From Bryopsis sp. KO-2023 (taxonomy: Eukaryota > Chlorophyta > Ulvophyceae > Bryopsidales > Bryopsidaceae), in assembly GCA_030272585.1 (NCBI GenBank), contig BSYQ01000003.1:5704001-5768000 (forward strand): a stretch of 64,000 nucleotides of DNA, read 5' to 3'. A program made the position numbers and the translations under genes. Positions 1-12,350 of the stretch are shown piece after piece. The notes below the pieces were generated by a model. The model had not been told where the DNA came from. It saw nothing but the letters and a program-made list of their open reading frames with translations, and made no database searches. Positions within the stretch are counted from its first letter, which is position 1; every line of letters begins with the position of its first letter.

Positions 1-3000
1 GACCCCAACCACAATCTGCTCATTTTCCCCTTGGGATCGTCGGTGCCACAGTGCTTCTGCTACTAGTACTAGCACGTTTCTCGACCAACAACAAATGGAA
101 CACCAACCAGAGGATCACGTATAATTTCGGGCGTACATGAGCATCGTTCGCCTCTTCTGTGGAGGAGCGAACACTGGGGCAGAATCCACTTGAAAAGCAG
201 TGGAAAGCCCTCTTTCTGTTATATTTTGAGCCCTGTTTGTGGGTGGCATGAAAGCACCGTGCATTTGGACCTGACCGGGGCGAGAGCTGTCTTCCTTTCG
301 TGCGTGGGAGGTGGTGGCGTGTGTGGAATCGTGTGTGGTATTTTCGAGAGGGACTTCGGCCGCCGCCAGTCCAGAAAGACTTCACAGGCCTGACAGGCCT
401 AGGCCAATGTAACGGATGCCAACTTGAGAATCATAATTTGACCAGTTTCGGCGAATAGAATGACTCCTCAGGTTTTTCATTGATATCAGATGAACGTGTA
501 TGCTCTCCTGCTTTTCAGCCACAGTTGTGTTTCTAAGGTGCACAGCGATTTGAATCTGGGAAATTGCTCATTCACAAGATGTCACCCCACACCTGTGAGT
601 AAAAAATCACAACTTTTTTACGTTTTAACACGTAGAAAACTTTCAAATTTGAAACTTGGCTCAGACACACACACACATACACAAATCAAATGCACACCTA
701 ACTTGACTGTGTCAAAGAACATAGCATCCATCATAGGCTTCATCAATCTGCTATGTATTTCGAAGAGGGAATTACACACTGTTGCTATCCCCAATTTATC
801 ATTTTTTACATCCAGACACACCCAACCATAAAAATTTCCTTCACGTGGAGGGGGGAAGGATGCTCTCAGTATCAACAAGGATCACAAAAACCACAAGATC
901 TCACTTTTTTCTAATTTCCTCTCACACTTTTTTTTCTCTCTTCCTTGCAACTCCATGGAGTTAAAATTTGGCCAAATTTTATCATCAGTGTGTAGTACAT
1001 CGGTATGGATCCAAAAAAAGAAAGGAAAAGGAAAAAATATCACTTCCCCCCAGTGGTGGAAAAAAGGCAACACCAGGTTGATTCTTTCTCCTTTTTGAGG
1101 GTGGTCTGAGGACTGCATTGTGTTTTTCAACTTTTTGGCTTTGAAGGAATTGAATGGGTTTTTTTCCCGGGTTTCCTAGCTTTTGGGGATGGAAAAGCTA
1201 TACTCCGGATGACATTGGTTTTGTGTGTGCGAGCATCGCCTGTTTGCCAGTACACTAGTGTATATTTTTATCTGTGCGTCAGTCAGAAAAATGAGACACG
1301 AAATTGTCATCCTAGTGCTGTGATTCGTTTTTTGGAACATACGGACTCTCGGCTCAGTACAGTGAAGCGTTGGGCGATGCCCACAGTATACTCATCAAAA
1401 TCTTTCCAATGGATGCCAGAAATTCAAAGACAAACAAGAAAGCGCCAAACCTCGAACAACCGCGTGCAATCATTTCAGGATAAAATTCAGATCTTTCTTG
1501 TTTGAAACTGTGCAATGAAAATTACATTTAGCTGTACACTTACATGTATTTAATACATGCATTTGAAATAAGCCAGAAAATCCAGATCCAGTATCGAACA
1601 AACAAAGTCTGATATCGAAGAATCACATAACCTTGTCCCAATCGGCCATCAATACCATCAAAGTTTTAGAAGCACTTCAAACATAAATCTCAAACAAACA
1701 AACATAAATTACATTGTGGATACAATCGGTTTACTCCTCATGAAATAATAATTTAAATGAAATTAGAACGGTTCTAATTTCATTTCAGTTTCAGTTATTG
1801 TTATTGTTATTGTTAAGTGGGTTCTAGTAGAACCCACTGCAGGTATAATAAGAAAAAGAACCACTCCTCAACAAGTTTACATACAAGTTTAATCTTGCGT
1901 GCCATTAGAATCTGTAACTGGGGGGTGGGGGCGAAATCAAGAAGTCTTATCATTTTTATTGGGCTCGACTGCTCTTCCACCAGAATTGTCCCATCGTCGG
2001 ACATCAATATGGACTCCTTTGCAAAAGTGTTATTTTTCCGCTTACACCCTCTTTGATTTACTTTTTCTTTGACTAGACTCATGTTGATTTTCTGGTTTTC
2101 ATGGAGTGGTCACTTCCTGATTCTTCGCTGGGATGTTTTATGTTCAGTTATAAGTCACTGATGCTGCTACCGAAACCTAAACACCTCTTTCAATGCGAAA
2201 GATCGCCGAAAATTCGAAGACTTTTACAAGCTATGTAGGAAGCGGGCATTGTTGCTTTCAAGAGCTCATGAATTCCCAAATGTGCCATCTCCCCCCCTTC
2301 TGAATGGAAGGTCTTCTCTGAAGGATCGGACCAAGGATCATATCCCATAGATATTTCATTGATATATATTTTTGCACTCTTTCTTCAGATGAGGGGATGC
2401 TTTATGCGGAAACAACAATTATTCGACCGTTGTCTTGAATTTGTTATGATGAAAATTCGAAAGGTAAACCAAGTGTTGAGGCATCAATGCAACGTTGAGA
2501 TGGAATCCACCCAAAACAAAACAAAAAAAACCAAACAAACATCAATTACATCAATCCCCCCAAAACACATCACATAATCATTGGACAGTGACTATCATTG
2601 CATACGGTGATTTGAGCCGCCACTTGAGACGTTGGCTTCACCGAAAGTGTATATATATATATAACAAGCCAGTGGCTTGAGAAATCATAAGAGGCCGCCA
2701 AAACCTTCCCGGTAGAATGTGAAAGATCTGGGGCACTTGTTTGTGTGTCATCTCGCCCAAACAAACACTTTCCACACAACTCTATTACAGCAATAGCACC
2801 AGGAAACCTGCTGCCGATGTGTTTATGAAGCAACGCAGAATATCATGACACGTGCGCGAACAGTCTCCTTGCACCCCTCGTGGCCGCTGCTGTTTCGACG
2901 AAGGCCGCCGTCACTTAACACACGCACTTGTGCAAGGGAGGTCTTTCCTTGCCGTTTGTCGAAGAGTGATGTCCAAACGACCGTTGTTATGGTCGTGGAG

Positions 3001-4324
3001 CAAGTGTGACCGCAGCAGGTATAAAACCAGCGCCAGCATCGCCCAAAGCCTTCTGCACACTTTCTCTTGGTGACACAGTTTCGACTATCTCCAAGTGCAG
3101 AAATGACTGCCACCATTCTCAAAAACGAGGTGAGACGTGGAAAGTGAGGGAAAACCTCCACAAAAGAAAAGAAAAGAACGATAACAGCCGCAATTTTCAT
3201 GCAGCACCTGTGGGGTTCGAGAAGATGAAATATATATCCTATTTTTCGTGGCATATATGCTTGCGAATGTTGGGTGGGTGCATATCGTCGCATGTCCAGC
3301 TGTGGGAGGTCTTTGAGTTTGGGTTTTTCTTGCGTTGAAGGAACTCGACAGCCGCAGAGGGAGCGTGGGCTGCTTCTGCTTTCCTAGTCTTGTCAGACTA
3401 GGGAAAGCAGTAAAGCGAGCTTTCAAGAGAAAATCCCGCAAGCCTCTCTCAGTGAACGCGTCGGCTGGCTCAGGGCAGTCGGTCTTCCTGTGCCGGCTGT
3501 CCAGCCTGGAAAAAACAGAGGTAGCAGAGGTGACTTGTTCATTCCATTAAATCGACCAAACGTGATGTGAAATTTACACTTATAATGCAGAAAGCAAGTA
3601 AATATGATGCTGTGTGTTAAAAACCAAGATTTGAATCGGAATTCTGTACGAATTTGCCACATTTGAAGAGTTGATTGACAATTTTACTCCAAGACCGATT
3701 GAGATGAACACTCATTAACTAGTTTTTGAAGTCATATCTTGTGCATAAGGCTTTTCTGGATGATAAGTGTGTGTGTGTGTCAGTGAATCCTGTTTCTGGT
3801 GTGTGAACCCATCAGCCTCATTCTTATGTTTCTTTTGTTTTAAGAAACTCACCACTGTCTGGGATGTCAGCTTGAAGCATGCATGACCATATGATATTGA
3901 AAGTAAAAATGATTGGACTCTTTGTGGAGGTTCAGGAAAATCTGACAAGCCCCAAAACGACCACCGAGTACACAACGTGGATAAGGGATTTACACTATCA
4001 ACTGCACACACACCAATCCCCCACATCCAAGGTACATGAACTTCCCTGCTGATTCTGAGTTTTCCTATTTCTAAATCAGGCACTCCGGTTGAACTTTTCT
4101 TTGTTGTGTAAAAGTGGCGCCTGCCAGCAGCGTACGCATGCCCTCCCCCATACAGCATCCCCACAAGTAAGGGCAAACTTACTTGTGGGATCCAGGATTC
4201 AAGTGACATTGGGATCTTTTCCATCTCCAATGAATCAATAGAACTTCACAGGCAGATACACAAAATCCAGATGGCCCATTCAGCAAAGAGCAATGCTCCT
4301 CTCATGGATCCATTTTTTATTGAT
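1..4324. other. Left edge, no supported gene
   Basis: I find no exon chain or recognisable domain here. Open frames are short, unlike any family I know, and lie in low-complexity DNA. A short AC-rich run sits near 664-678. One exon-like block at about 3390-3520 is flanked by a tag acceptor and a gt donor and encodes a basic stretch (KRAFKRKSRK). It could be an upstream exon of the CHUP1-like gene that follows, but nothing links them beyond strand and position. The missing 5' half of that gene probably lies in this region or further left. Confidence 0.4.
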
Positions 4325-4668
4325 TTAAACCCCCCCCCCGAATACAGTACCCCGGGGTACAATAATTATAACTTTGGAAAAAAAATTCAAGGGGGTACAC
4401 TATTTGGGGGTGTTCTATTTTTAGAGAGGGGGTTGGATCCTCCAGGGGGTATTTGGGAGGTAGGAAGGGGGCTAATGCTCCATCCATCACTATAAGAAGA
4501 TTCTTAACATTGCATAAAAACCAAGTTTGGGGTGGTAGGCCCGGGGGGAGGGGTCACTTTTTGGGGGGTACACTATTCCGCGTTTGCTTCCAGGGGCGGC
4601 GGGGGGTACTATATTGGGGGGGGGGTACTCTATTTGGGGGGGGTACTGTATTCGGGGGGGGGGGTTTA
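4325..4668. mobile_element. G-rich element with terminal inverted repeats
   Basis: The left end (4327-4354) reads AAAC-rich, then GAATACAGTACCCC. The right end (about 4641-4668) reads GGGGTACTGTATTC, then a G run and TTTA, so the ends are inverted copies of about 27 bp. Between them one strand repeatedly carries G runs of 5 to 12 next to the words GGTAC and TATT. There is no coding potential. The layout fits a small non-autonomous transposable element or a degenerate G-rich satellite. A target-site duplication is not clear (ATTTAAA on the left, TTTAGG on the right). Family assignment is not possible by eye. Confidence 0.5.
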
Positions 4669-4967
4669 GGCCAACTGCACCAACATCAGGAATCACATGT
4701 TCTTCTCTGCCCTGAATATTAACATACTAACACTGATATTTGAAAGCGAAAGTTCAAATTTTATGGAATGATTGGCGATGGATGTATGTGTATTGATTAT
4801 GACTATTTTTTAGGGATTAATTTTGTCATCCACCTTTCGAAAAGACGACACTTTTCAACCGGATCTTTATTCCTGATTCACAGGACTGTTTGCTCTGATC
4901 AACACACATTCTGCATGAGGAGATCATGCATGTCAATGAATGCCCCATCTTCCTGCCTATCTTTCAG

Positions 4968-7868
4968 GTCTGGCACCACCACATCCCCCCCTCATATGCA
5001 CAACCAGGAAACCATACAAGGAGGCTGCCTTGTTTCCTGAATCCGACTACAAAGAGCCATTGAAGCCCCATGCTCTCCCACGACTCCCCAGTTTGAATCT
5101 TTCCCAGGTCGCAAGTTTGGACACAGTTGCAAAGGTCGCTGTTGAACAAGAAGCTGAAAATGTTGAGACAGCACCACCTCCCACTGCCAGTCTTCCTATT
5201 GCCAGCCCTACCACTGTCTGTCTTCCCACTGCCATCAAAATCACCGAATCCAAGGCTAAAGCTGTGGAAGAAAGGAGTGCTCTGGAAACAAAAAAAGGAC
5301 CAGACCCGCCACAAAAGAGTGCGTCTGAACGCTGCTCAATGAACATTTCTCCTCTCGATCAGAAGCTTCCCCCTGAACTTGTGTGCCACAATGTTTCAGT
5401 TCGTGCTTGTATGATTCCTTTTTTATAACCATGTTGAGATAAAAGGTTTTTTTATTCAGGAAAAACGATAACAGAGATTTTTAGAATGTTGTTAATTTGG
5501 CCTGACTATTTTTTGATGTACAGAGCTGGATGCGCTGCCGCCAAACTCCTCTCAATACGTCGAAGATGATTATGGCACTCCAAAAAAGAGCCGTTCGCCG
5601 ACAAGTCCAGTGTCAACCAAGGTATCTTACGGTGGAACATCAAAGACTGATTTCTTCCCGGAAGGTTTGCCTTCTTCTGGAGCTCCTGTACCTTCATCAT
5701 TGCGCGAAAAAATCCCCCCGCCTCCGAAAGGTTTCCCGTCTTCTGGAGCTCCTGCACCTCCATCATTGCACAAAGGGATCCCCCCACCTCCGAAAGGTTT
5801 GTCGCCTTCTGGAGCTCCTACACCTCCACCATTGTGCAAGGGAATCCCATCACCTCCGCCACGTCTTGTGAAATCAGCAGCAAAGATCGTGCACCAAAAA
5901 CAGGTGATCAAGGATGCACTACAAATGTATTGTTTATTTCCCTGTCATATTGTGGCTTGTCATCAGTTCCACCCTGGTCTTTCTTCCTGTGTTCAACACA
6001 TTGTAAATATACAGGCTGCACGAATACATTATGAAGAGTTTTTTTGAAAATATTGCATTTCTTTTATTTATTTATTTTTCTGCGTGTTTTTAAATGGGAA
6101 CAAGAACTTTTCATATCTTTGCAATTTTTGTTGAAGAAGATTTACATTGTAGACATTGATATGATATACCAATGCAACCTGACTAATTTGAAAAAAAAAG
6201 GTCAGCATGAAATAACCAAAATGTGCACAAATTGTGACTTACCAATCAAAGCAATTTCACGCTTCGGCTTGAGATAATGATTTGGAATCGCGTTTGGAGA
6301 AGGACCAATGCTTTCGAGTCTTTTCCTTGACCAATAAGAAAAAGTGCTTTGTAGGTGGTCACATTGTTCCAGCGATACGTTCGGGGCGGACAAATGCTGA
6401 ACACGGCTGTAAAAACACCATCCAAAGGGCCCCAAGGATCGTCTTCTTTGTTTCTCGAGGAGTTGGAATCACGGAGCTCACGGAAGAAACTGATTCAAGA
6501 AGATGCAGTCAGTTTTCGACAAGGGCTGGCAGACTTGGCCAAGGACATCGAGGAGGCGAAGCCCAAAGATATGCCTCGTTTGGTTGAATTCGTGCAAGCT
6601 GGCGACGCGTACTTGGACAAGTTGGTTGATGAACACGAGGTTCTGAAGCTTGTTCCGTGGCCTAGCAGATACGGAGTGATGCGTGAGGCCACCAAATTAT
6701 TTGGTGACCTCATGGCCATCAAGGCCAGACTTGGCACCTGGAGGACGAGCGCGAGGACGGTGGAGGAGGAGCTGGAAGCAATCGAGAAATACACGGTAAA
6801 CAATCAGTTATTGTTGAAATGAGTGCTTTGTATTATTAAAAAATCAAAACACCACAGAGGATGTCAAGGCCACATGTTAAATTTCGACTATACAAAACAA
6901 AGCCCTGCAGTTGGACTGAGTTCGGCAACTGTTCCAGTGTACCGATAGAAAACTTGATGTTACTTTCTTTTGTGGCAAATTTCTGGCTTGGTCTAGGCAT
7001 GCTGTCAAGCAGGTTGGGCTTTTTTTACACCAGTTCTCTTCAAATGTTTGATTTCACAGCAAAACATGATTTGGAATACAAAAAAACACTTTCCTCAACA
7101 GCCAGTTTTTTTTTTCCACTCCCTTTAGAGAATCAAAACAACATCGATTGTGTGCATCAACACTTGCATTAACACTTCTTAGTCTTACTCTTTCGTAGCA
7201 ATAAATCTAACTAACTGGTTTTCTTTTTGACATATACTCATGGTGTTCGATTGATAACATTTCCATTATTAGATGCCTCGAGAGTTTATTTCGCAATTGA
7301 ATTGTTTTTTTCTACCGTTGGATTTTCAGCGAGCCACGGTGGAGCGGATGGACCTCCTCCAGCAACAGGAAACCTCTGTTGCCGAGAGGTTCATCAAAGC
7401 TGGCCTCCCCTGGAAGGTCGGCGTGTGGAAAGAGGTCCGCTCCGCTGCCCTCCACCTCCTCGCCCAATACACTACCCTCGTCCTCCAGGTGGCCAATAGA
7501 GACTTGTCATCCTCCCGCTCGGCCAGGCTGTTGAAAGGTGCATGGAAAGTATATCATTATAACCACACTTGTAATATAAAAATCCACACTACAAAACTGC
7601 TTTTTTACGCATGATCAAGCATTGACAGCTGTTTTCGTCCCCTCTTGCCTTCAAAATGAGGGAAAAAAGAAAATCGAAATGGACCTGTAGGAGGAAAAGA
7701 TTCCTATCAAAGGTTTATGCTTACCTTTCAATGTTTTTTTTTGTTTCAGGGGCAATTGCTTACACATACCTTGTCCATGCGTTTGTCGGCGGCCTGTGCC
7801 CACGATGCACAGAGCTTTTCTCCAGTCTGGTGGAGGTGGCACAGAAGTGCTTGCCACCACTTCAGTAG
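4968..7868 (+). CDS. CHUP1-like chloroplast-positioning protein, copy 1 (5' partial)
   Basis: Exons: 4968-about 5402, 5524-5903, 6355-6795, 7330-7537, 7750-7868 (stop TAG). The last four are phase-consistent with good splice sites; the first donor is uncertain and upstream exons are missing. Exon 2 carries three 22-residue proline-rich repeats ending in IPPPPK-like runs. The rest matches the C-terminal domain of CHUP1/IPGA1 proteins as I remember it: a VVTLFQRYV start, a helix with LVDEHEVLKLVPWP (CHUP1 has LVDERAVLKHFDWP), REATKLFGDL, then GLPWKVG, and a final helix near AYTYLVHAFVGG (CHUP1: FRVHQFAGG). In land plants CHUP1 sits on the chloroplast outer envelope and nucleates short actin filaments through profilin and its proline-rich segment. 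Whether this copy keeps the N-terminal membrane anchor and coiled coil cannot be seen. A near-identical inverted copy lies at 61219-64000. Confidence 0.78.
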
Positions 7869-9493
7869 TTTGTTTTTTTCTCTTTTTTTTTCTTGGTAGG
7901 TGTTGTAGGTGCATGTGGGGTATTAGGCCCTGATCGTCGGTTGGCCTCCCAACTTTTTCTGACTGCGATTTTGCCCAGGGGGTTTCTGGGAGGTTTACCC
8001 CTGGGAAGTAGACAAAAAAAATGTAATATACTTCTTGAACAATACATATTGTGAACTGCAATACATCTTTTTCCTTTAAGGGGGGGGTTCAGAACTCACA
8101 AGACGTTGTGAAGTTCTGGGCATTATCTCCAAACTAGCACAAATATCCCAATGATATGTTACAGATGACTTTTGCCAGAGGATCTGTTGCACTGAATTCT
8201 ATAAAATAAAAAAATACTACTTATACATAGATGTGTACATCTCAAGGCAACATTATTCTTCATTGACTTCTACGTTCGACTGGATTGTTGTCAATCAACA
8301 CATGCAGTGGATAGAGAAGCATAGTGAATGGTGTGAAAACACTTCTAGATAACGACTCTTTGAAACTTACGGTCATGCTTGGAAATGGGATGAGATGCAC
8401 CTCAAAGACGAGTTGCTGGAAGATGGGGAGCATTTACAACCCTCCACTGCAAGTAGACTCGCTGGGGGAGACATTGCCAGTTTGAGCATTTGACACGGGA
8501 TCCTGAAATTTGGACACCAACAAATTCAGAAATCGAGCTGTTATTTTTTTTTTCCTTAAATCCTACACATTTTATTCATTGAAAATGATCTGAAGGTTTT
8601 CCAAAAAGTTTTTGGAGAACAAGACACCTAGCAACTCCCCCCAAAAAAGATCCTTGAATCAAACTGGCAGGGTTTACATCTCCCTTTGCCGGCATCTACA
8701 CCAAGAAGTTAAGCTTGAGCCCCTGTGGAAAATTAAACTTTCAATTTTTCCCAGAACGAATTGATATTTGGGAAGGAAAAAAAATACCTCCGTCCAAACC
8801 GCTCCTCTATTCCGCATCTCATTGGCACATTTTGGCAAACAAGTTCTGGTGAGCTGGAGACAGCCCCTGTGGCAAGCATCCACAAGGTTGATTTCAGAAT
8901 CGTTTCACTTTTAGACTCAGGGTAAAAGCCCAGGAGCATAAATCCTCTGTTTTCTTAACCGAAACAGAAACACAAACAATAAGCAGCCAAACGAAAAGCA
9001 TTTTGAAAACGTGTTCCGATGTTACAAAATTGCTTCAAAGTTCTAAGCACCACACATACCCATCGAGGCAATATATCCTCCACAATCCCATACTTCACCC
9101 TCAGATTGTTGCTGCCAGAAACTGGGCATTCTAGGCCCAGCAGCAAAAACCAAACTTGGGAAGAGCAGCAAGCGGCTACACCACCAATCAATACACAAGT
9201 GTGTGTAGATTCAAGTTCTAATAAATTCCCCACTTTCCAGGGCAAGATGGACTTGAACAAACAGGTTACACACTCGCCCCATTGGCTGTAGTTTCTTCCT
9301 CTTGCTTTTTCTTTCGCTTTCCGTATCGAACACAAATTTTATTTTGCCACCTTGCGACAGGTACCTGAATGCTCGCAGTGGTGATCACCGCCGCCAATTC
9401 CAGCGACAGAGCACAGCCCGCACGATGATTTGCTTCCAGGCGGGCCATGGCCGCTGGTCAGCGGATCAACTGCCTCCCCCGCCAAGAATTTCT
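5079..9493 (+). repeat. Left arm of a large inverted repeat
   Basis: This segment reappears reverse-complemented at 59930-64000. Paired coordinates sum to 69078-69087 across the CHUP1-like exons and introns, and to about 69429 near the inner ends because the left arm is about 350 bp longer there. The inner boundary is sharp at about 9493/59930: AGAAATTCTTGGCGGGGGAGG is shared and the sequences differ immediately outside. The outer boundary is not visible because the right arm runs off the window. The spacer is about 50.4 kb of mostly single-copy genes. Both arms keep an intact reading frame, so the duplication is recent or constrained. Confidence 0.9.
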
Positions 9494-9703
9494 TGATCAA
9501 ACACAACCAAGCGACCCGAACACCACGTCCCTCCCTCAACCCACCACACAGCTCGACACTATCGCATCATATCATTTCGTTCTGGGAATCTGGAATCGTT
9601 TTGCTCTCGGGTAGGTGGTCACCAGCATCATCCGGTAACGAGAGTCACCAGCGAATTCCGTGTGCAGGGTGGCTCATCATTGATTGATTGATTGGTTGAC
9701 CGA
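7869..9703. other. 3' flank of CHUP1-like copy 1
   Basis: No gene is supported. Up to 9493 it belongs to the left inverted-repeat arm. Weak frames at 8674-8939 and 8955-9335 on the minus strand have partial counterparts in the right arm but no recognisable domain and no consistent exon structure. 9208-9302 is one copy of a short dispersed repeat. 9494-9703 is unique sequence. Confidence 0.5.
9208..9302 (-). repeat. Short dispersed repeat, copy in left arm
   Basis: On the minus strand, GAAACTACAGCCAATGG leads into CCATCTTGCCCTGG and then GGGGAATTTATTAGAACTTG. The same ordered words occur on the plus strand at about 13500-13615, and a truncated form at about 60025-60075. There is no coding capacity. 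It is probably a fragment of a transposable element family, or carry-over of segmental duplication. Confidence 0.6.
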
Positions 9704-9945
9704 TCGATGAACTTCCGTTCATGTTCTTGTTGTCTACTCTTACCGATGTGACAGCTCCTCTACTGACAGAGATCGGTTTCTTTTGGTCGCCTCCGTTCGC
9801 TGATCTGGCGTTTTCCCTCCTCCAGCAGCCACTTCTTAACCTGTTCCGAACCTGAGCACAAAAAATATATATATTTGGAAATATATATTTATATTTACCT
9901 CCAATCGAAACCTTGTTGTGTTTCTGAAAGTCTACTCTGAGAAAA
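9704..9945 (+). promoter_or_regulatory. Conserved upstream region of Ala-rich gene copy 1
   Basis: About 155 bp (9704-9860) aligns with the upstream flank of copy 2 (about 16090-16247, inverted), with shared words such as GATGAACTTCCG and CAGCCACTTCTTA. A TATA-like AT block (AAATATATATATTT and relatives, about 9865-9897) lies 50-80 bp before the start codon in copy 1 and has no obvious partner in copy 2. A promoter role is inferred from position and from its retention in both copies. Confidence 0.45.
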
Positions 9946-11819
9946 ATGAAGACTTGGAGTGCGATGGTGCTGTTGGCCTTCGCCGTGCACGGAGCTACGG
10001 CCGATGGTAATATCCAGGGTCAGACTTGGAATTTTTCGCGCCGTCAAAGCAAAGCTCTGTTTTTTCGCGATCTCTAGATGTGGAGAGTTGCAGCATTGCT
10101 TCTCCGGCATGGTGCAACAACGGAGCATAGTCGAGCACCATGTCGTGAAGAAACGATTGAGTTTTCTGAGCGTGTTGCCAGTGTCCTCTCGGATTTTGCT
10201 CGCACGGTCGAGCTCCCAGTCTACGGCCGTCGCAGAAGACGGCGCCTCTTCAAGCGCTTTCGCAAACAGCGTTGCCAAGGGCAACGTCAACGCCATTGCC
10301 GAGGCCATCTCCGAGGCAAACCGAGGTATGCATCGTGTCCTGTGTTCTGTCTCGTGTGCGAATGCTGTGGTGGAAAATCTGAACAGCATTGCTGCTTGGT
10401 GCTCAGGTGGAAAGTCCAGCTCTGTTGCGGAAGCACTCGCTGATGAATACACGAAGGGAGATTCTAAGGCCAAGGACGCCATCGCGACTGCTATTGCGAC
10501 CGCCACCGATCTGAGCAAGGAAGACGCCAACAAGTCGCTCCAGAATCGCGATCCGCAGAACATTGCTCAGGCAATCGCCAGTTCCACTGGTGGAGAAGCC
10601 ATCGCTGTTGCAAAGAGCGCCAGCGAGGTACTTCTTGCCAACGGTTGTGTCTGAGTGCTGATGTTTTCTGACGAGCCCTGAACGCTCCCTGAACACCCTG
10701 TTGCATTTCAGGCCGCGTCTGAGGAAAGGAATACTATTGTCAATGCTGTTTCCGAAGCCTATTCGAAAGCGAGCGGTGGAGGTGAGGCTTTGGCAGAAGC
10801 ACAAATTGCTGCCACTGCTATCGGTAAGGCCGTTGCGAGAGCCATGGCAAGTGCCGAGGTGTACTTGAGCGTGATCGGTACTGGTGTTGCTGTGGGGGAA
10901 GCACAGTCGAACGCCCAATCAATTGCAAAAGCGACTGCACAGGTATTGATCCGACATTGGACAGGGACTGCAGACCTTGTGTACTTTGTGATATTGTATT
11001 GGTTGCACTGTCGATGATGAAATACATGTGCCTCAGCCAAACATTGACACCCTTTCATGGTTGCCTTCTTTTTGGTATGTAGGCTATTGCTGAGGGTATC
11101 GCCAAGGCGGAGAATGACCTGGGAAAACCAGTCGTTGTGAAAGTGAAGGTTGATGTGGTGTCCACAGCTGTTGCTGAAGCCTCTGCCAGTGCGTTTGCCA
11201 AAGGCAAGCAGCTCGGCCCAGGGGAAGTGAGTGCTGTGCAGGTGTCTGTTGCTGAAGCTGTTGCGGAGCCTGTTGCGAAGGTCCTCTTCGAAGCCATCGC
11301 TCTTGCCTATGGAAGTGAGTACTTGGATCAGCTGCTGGCCGACCTAACTGACAGTGTTTGCGTCCAGTCAATGAATCTGAGCGATTCTGTATGTCTTCCC
11401 AGAGGAGGTCGATTTCTTCGTCTACATTGACAAGGAAGCATCTGTGCAGAATGATGTGGCCACTGTTGACACTGGGAGTGATGTCCAGACTAGTGGCGAT
11501 TCTGGCTCATCTGGTGCGGCTACAGGGGCTGGCGAAGCTTTCACAGCCAAGGGTTGCGTCGGCATTGTGAAAGCTCTCTGCTGCAACAAAAAGCGTGGTG
11601 CCAGCAAGCAGGACAAGTGTGGCTGCAGGTAATTGTGCTCTGCTCCACCAAATGTATTGTTCGGCTTGCACGATGTAAAAATTCATGACTCACTGATGCT
11701 GCCATTGTAGGCCAAATGGACGGAACTGTCGAGCAGAGAGTGAGAGTAAAAACAATGAGGGGTTCGTGAGTGAATGGAAGCTGTTGAGAGATGGTGAAAT
11801 CTGCTCTTGCGGCTACTAG
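9946..11819 (+). CDS. Secreted Ala-rich, Cys-tailed protein, copy 1
   Basis: Seven exons: 9946-10006, 10236-10325, 10407-10627, 10712-10942, 11083-11314, 11403-11628, 11711-11819. All splice sites are GT-AG and phases agree, giving 389 residues. Residues 1-19 look like a signal peptide (MKTWSAMVLLAFAVHGATA). Exons 3, 4 and 5 are almost equal in length (221, 231, 232 nt) and each encodes a module of about 75 residues rich in A-x-A-x-A patterns with S, E, K and G, such as AIATAIATAT and VAEAVAEPVA. Exon 6 holds a charged/Ser-Gly linker; exons 6-7 encode a tail with eight cysteines (GC, CC, CGC, NC, CSC). I know no family with this architecture. The style resembles silk-like or structural extracellular proteins; a role in wall, mucilage or adhesion is inference only. 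An inverted paralogue lies 2.4 kb downstream. Confidence 0.82.
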
Positions 11820-12350
11820 AAAAAAAGTTCCTTGTGGCTGATAGATCTACCTATTTTCTACGTCAGTTTTTTACTTCAGCTTTTTGCAAGCAAGTCAGTA
11901 AGATGTGCGTCATCGTGATGTATATTTTTTTTTGATATGTATTTTTTTTATAGGGGGCTGCGTGACTCCTTCATCTGATATGAATGGCTTGTAATGATCA
12001 TTCATCCAATTGTAACTGACATAATATTTGAACAGCAGGAAATATTCGTTAACTAAAAGGAGAACCTATAACCACTGAAGATTATGGCTGAAAAAACAGT
12101 TGTGGAAATGATGGCTGTAGACTATTGAATCCTTATAACGAAAAATAGTTACTATTTACTAGTTAATCAATAACAATATTATTAACATTTTGACAATGAT
12201 ATTTGAGAATGTGTTCATTGGAAGAATATTCATCTATGAAAAGTACACTCAACTCCAATTGTGTGGAATGGGCTAGCTTTCACAAACCGACCTCGCTGGA
12301 GCGAGGCACTACATAGATATATCTCAACAAAATCTACAGTATTGATTCTA

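Larger units (their letters stand above)
9704..12045 (+). repeat. Left arm of palindrome carrying the Ala-rich gene
   Basis: It is homologous, in inverted orientation, to 14030-16247. Homology covers about 150 bp of upstream flank, all exons, the introns and about 220 bp of 3' flank. The inner ends share ATTCATCCAATTGTAACTGA before diverging. Divergence is clearly higher than between the CHUP1-like arms, so this is an older event. The arms differ mainly in exon 6 and in homopolymer lengths. Confidence 0.88.

Noticed and set aside
20..385. 121-codon minus-strand open frame
   Set aside because: Composition is His/Arg/Ser-biased with no domain, no splice partner and an overlapping plus-strand frame; probably chance.
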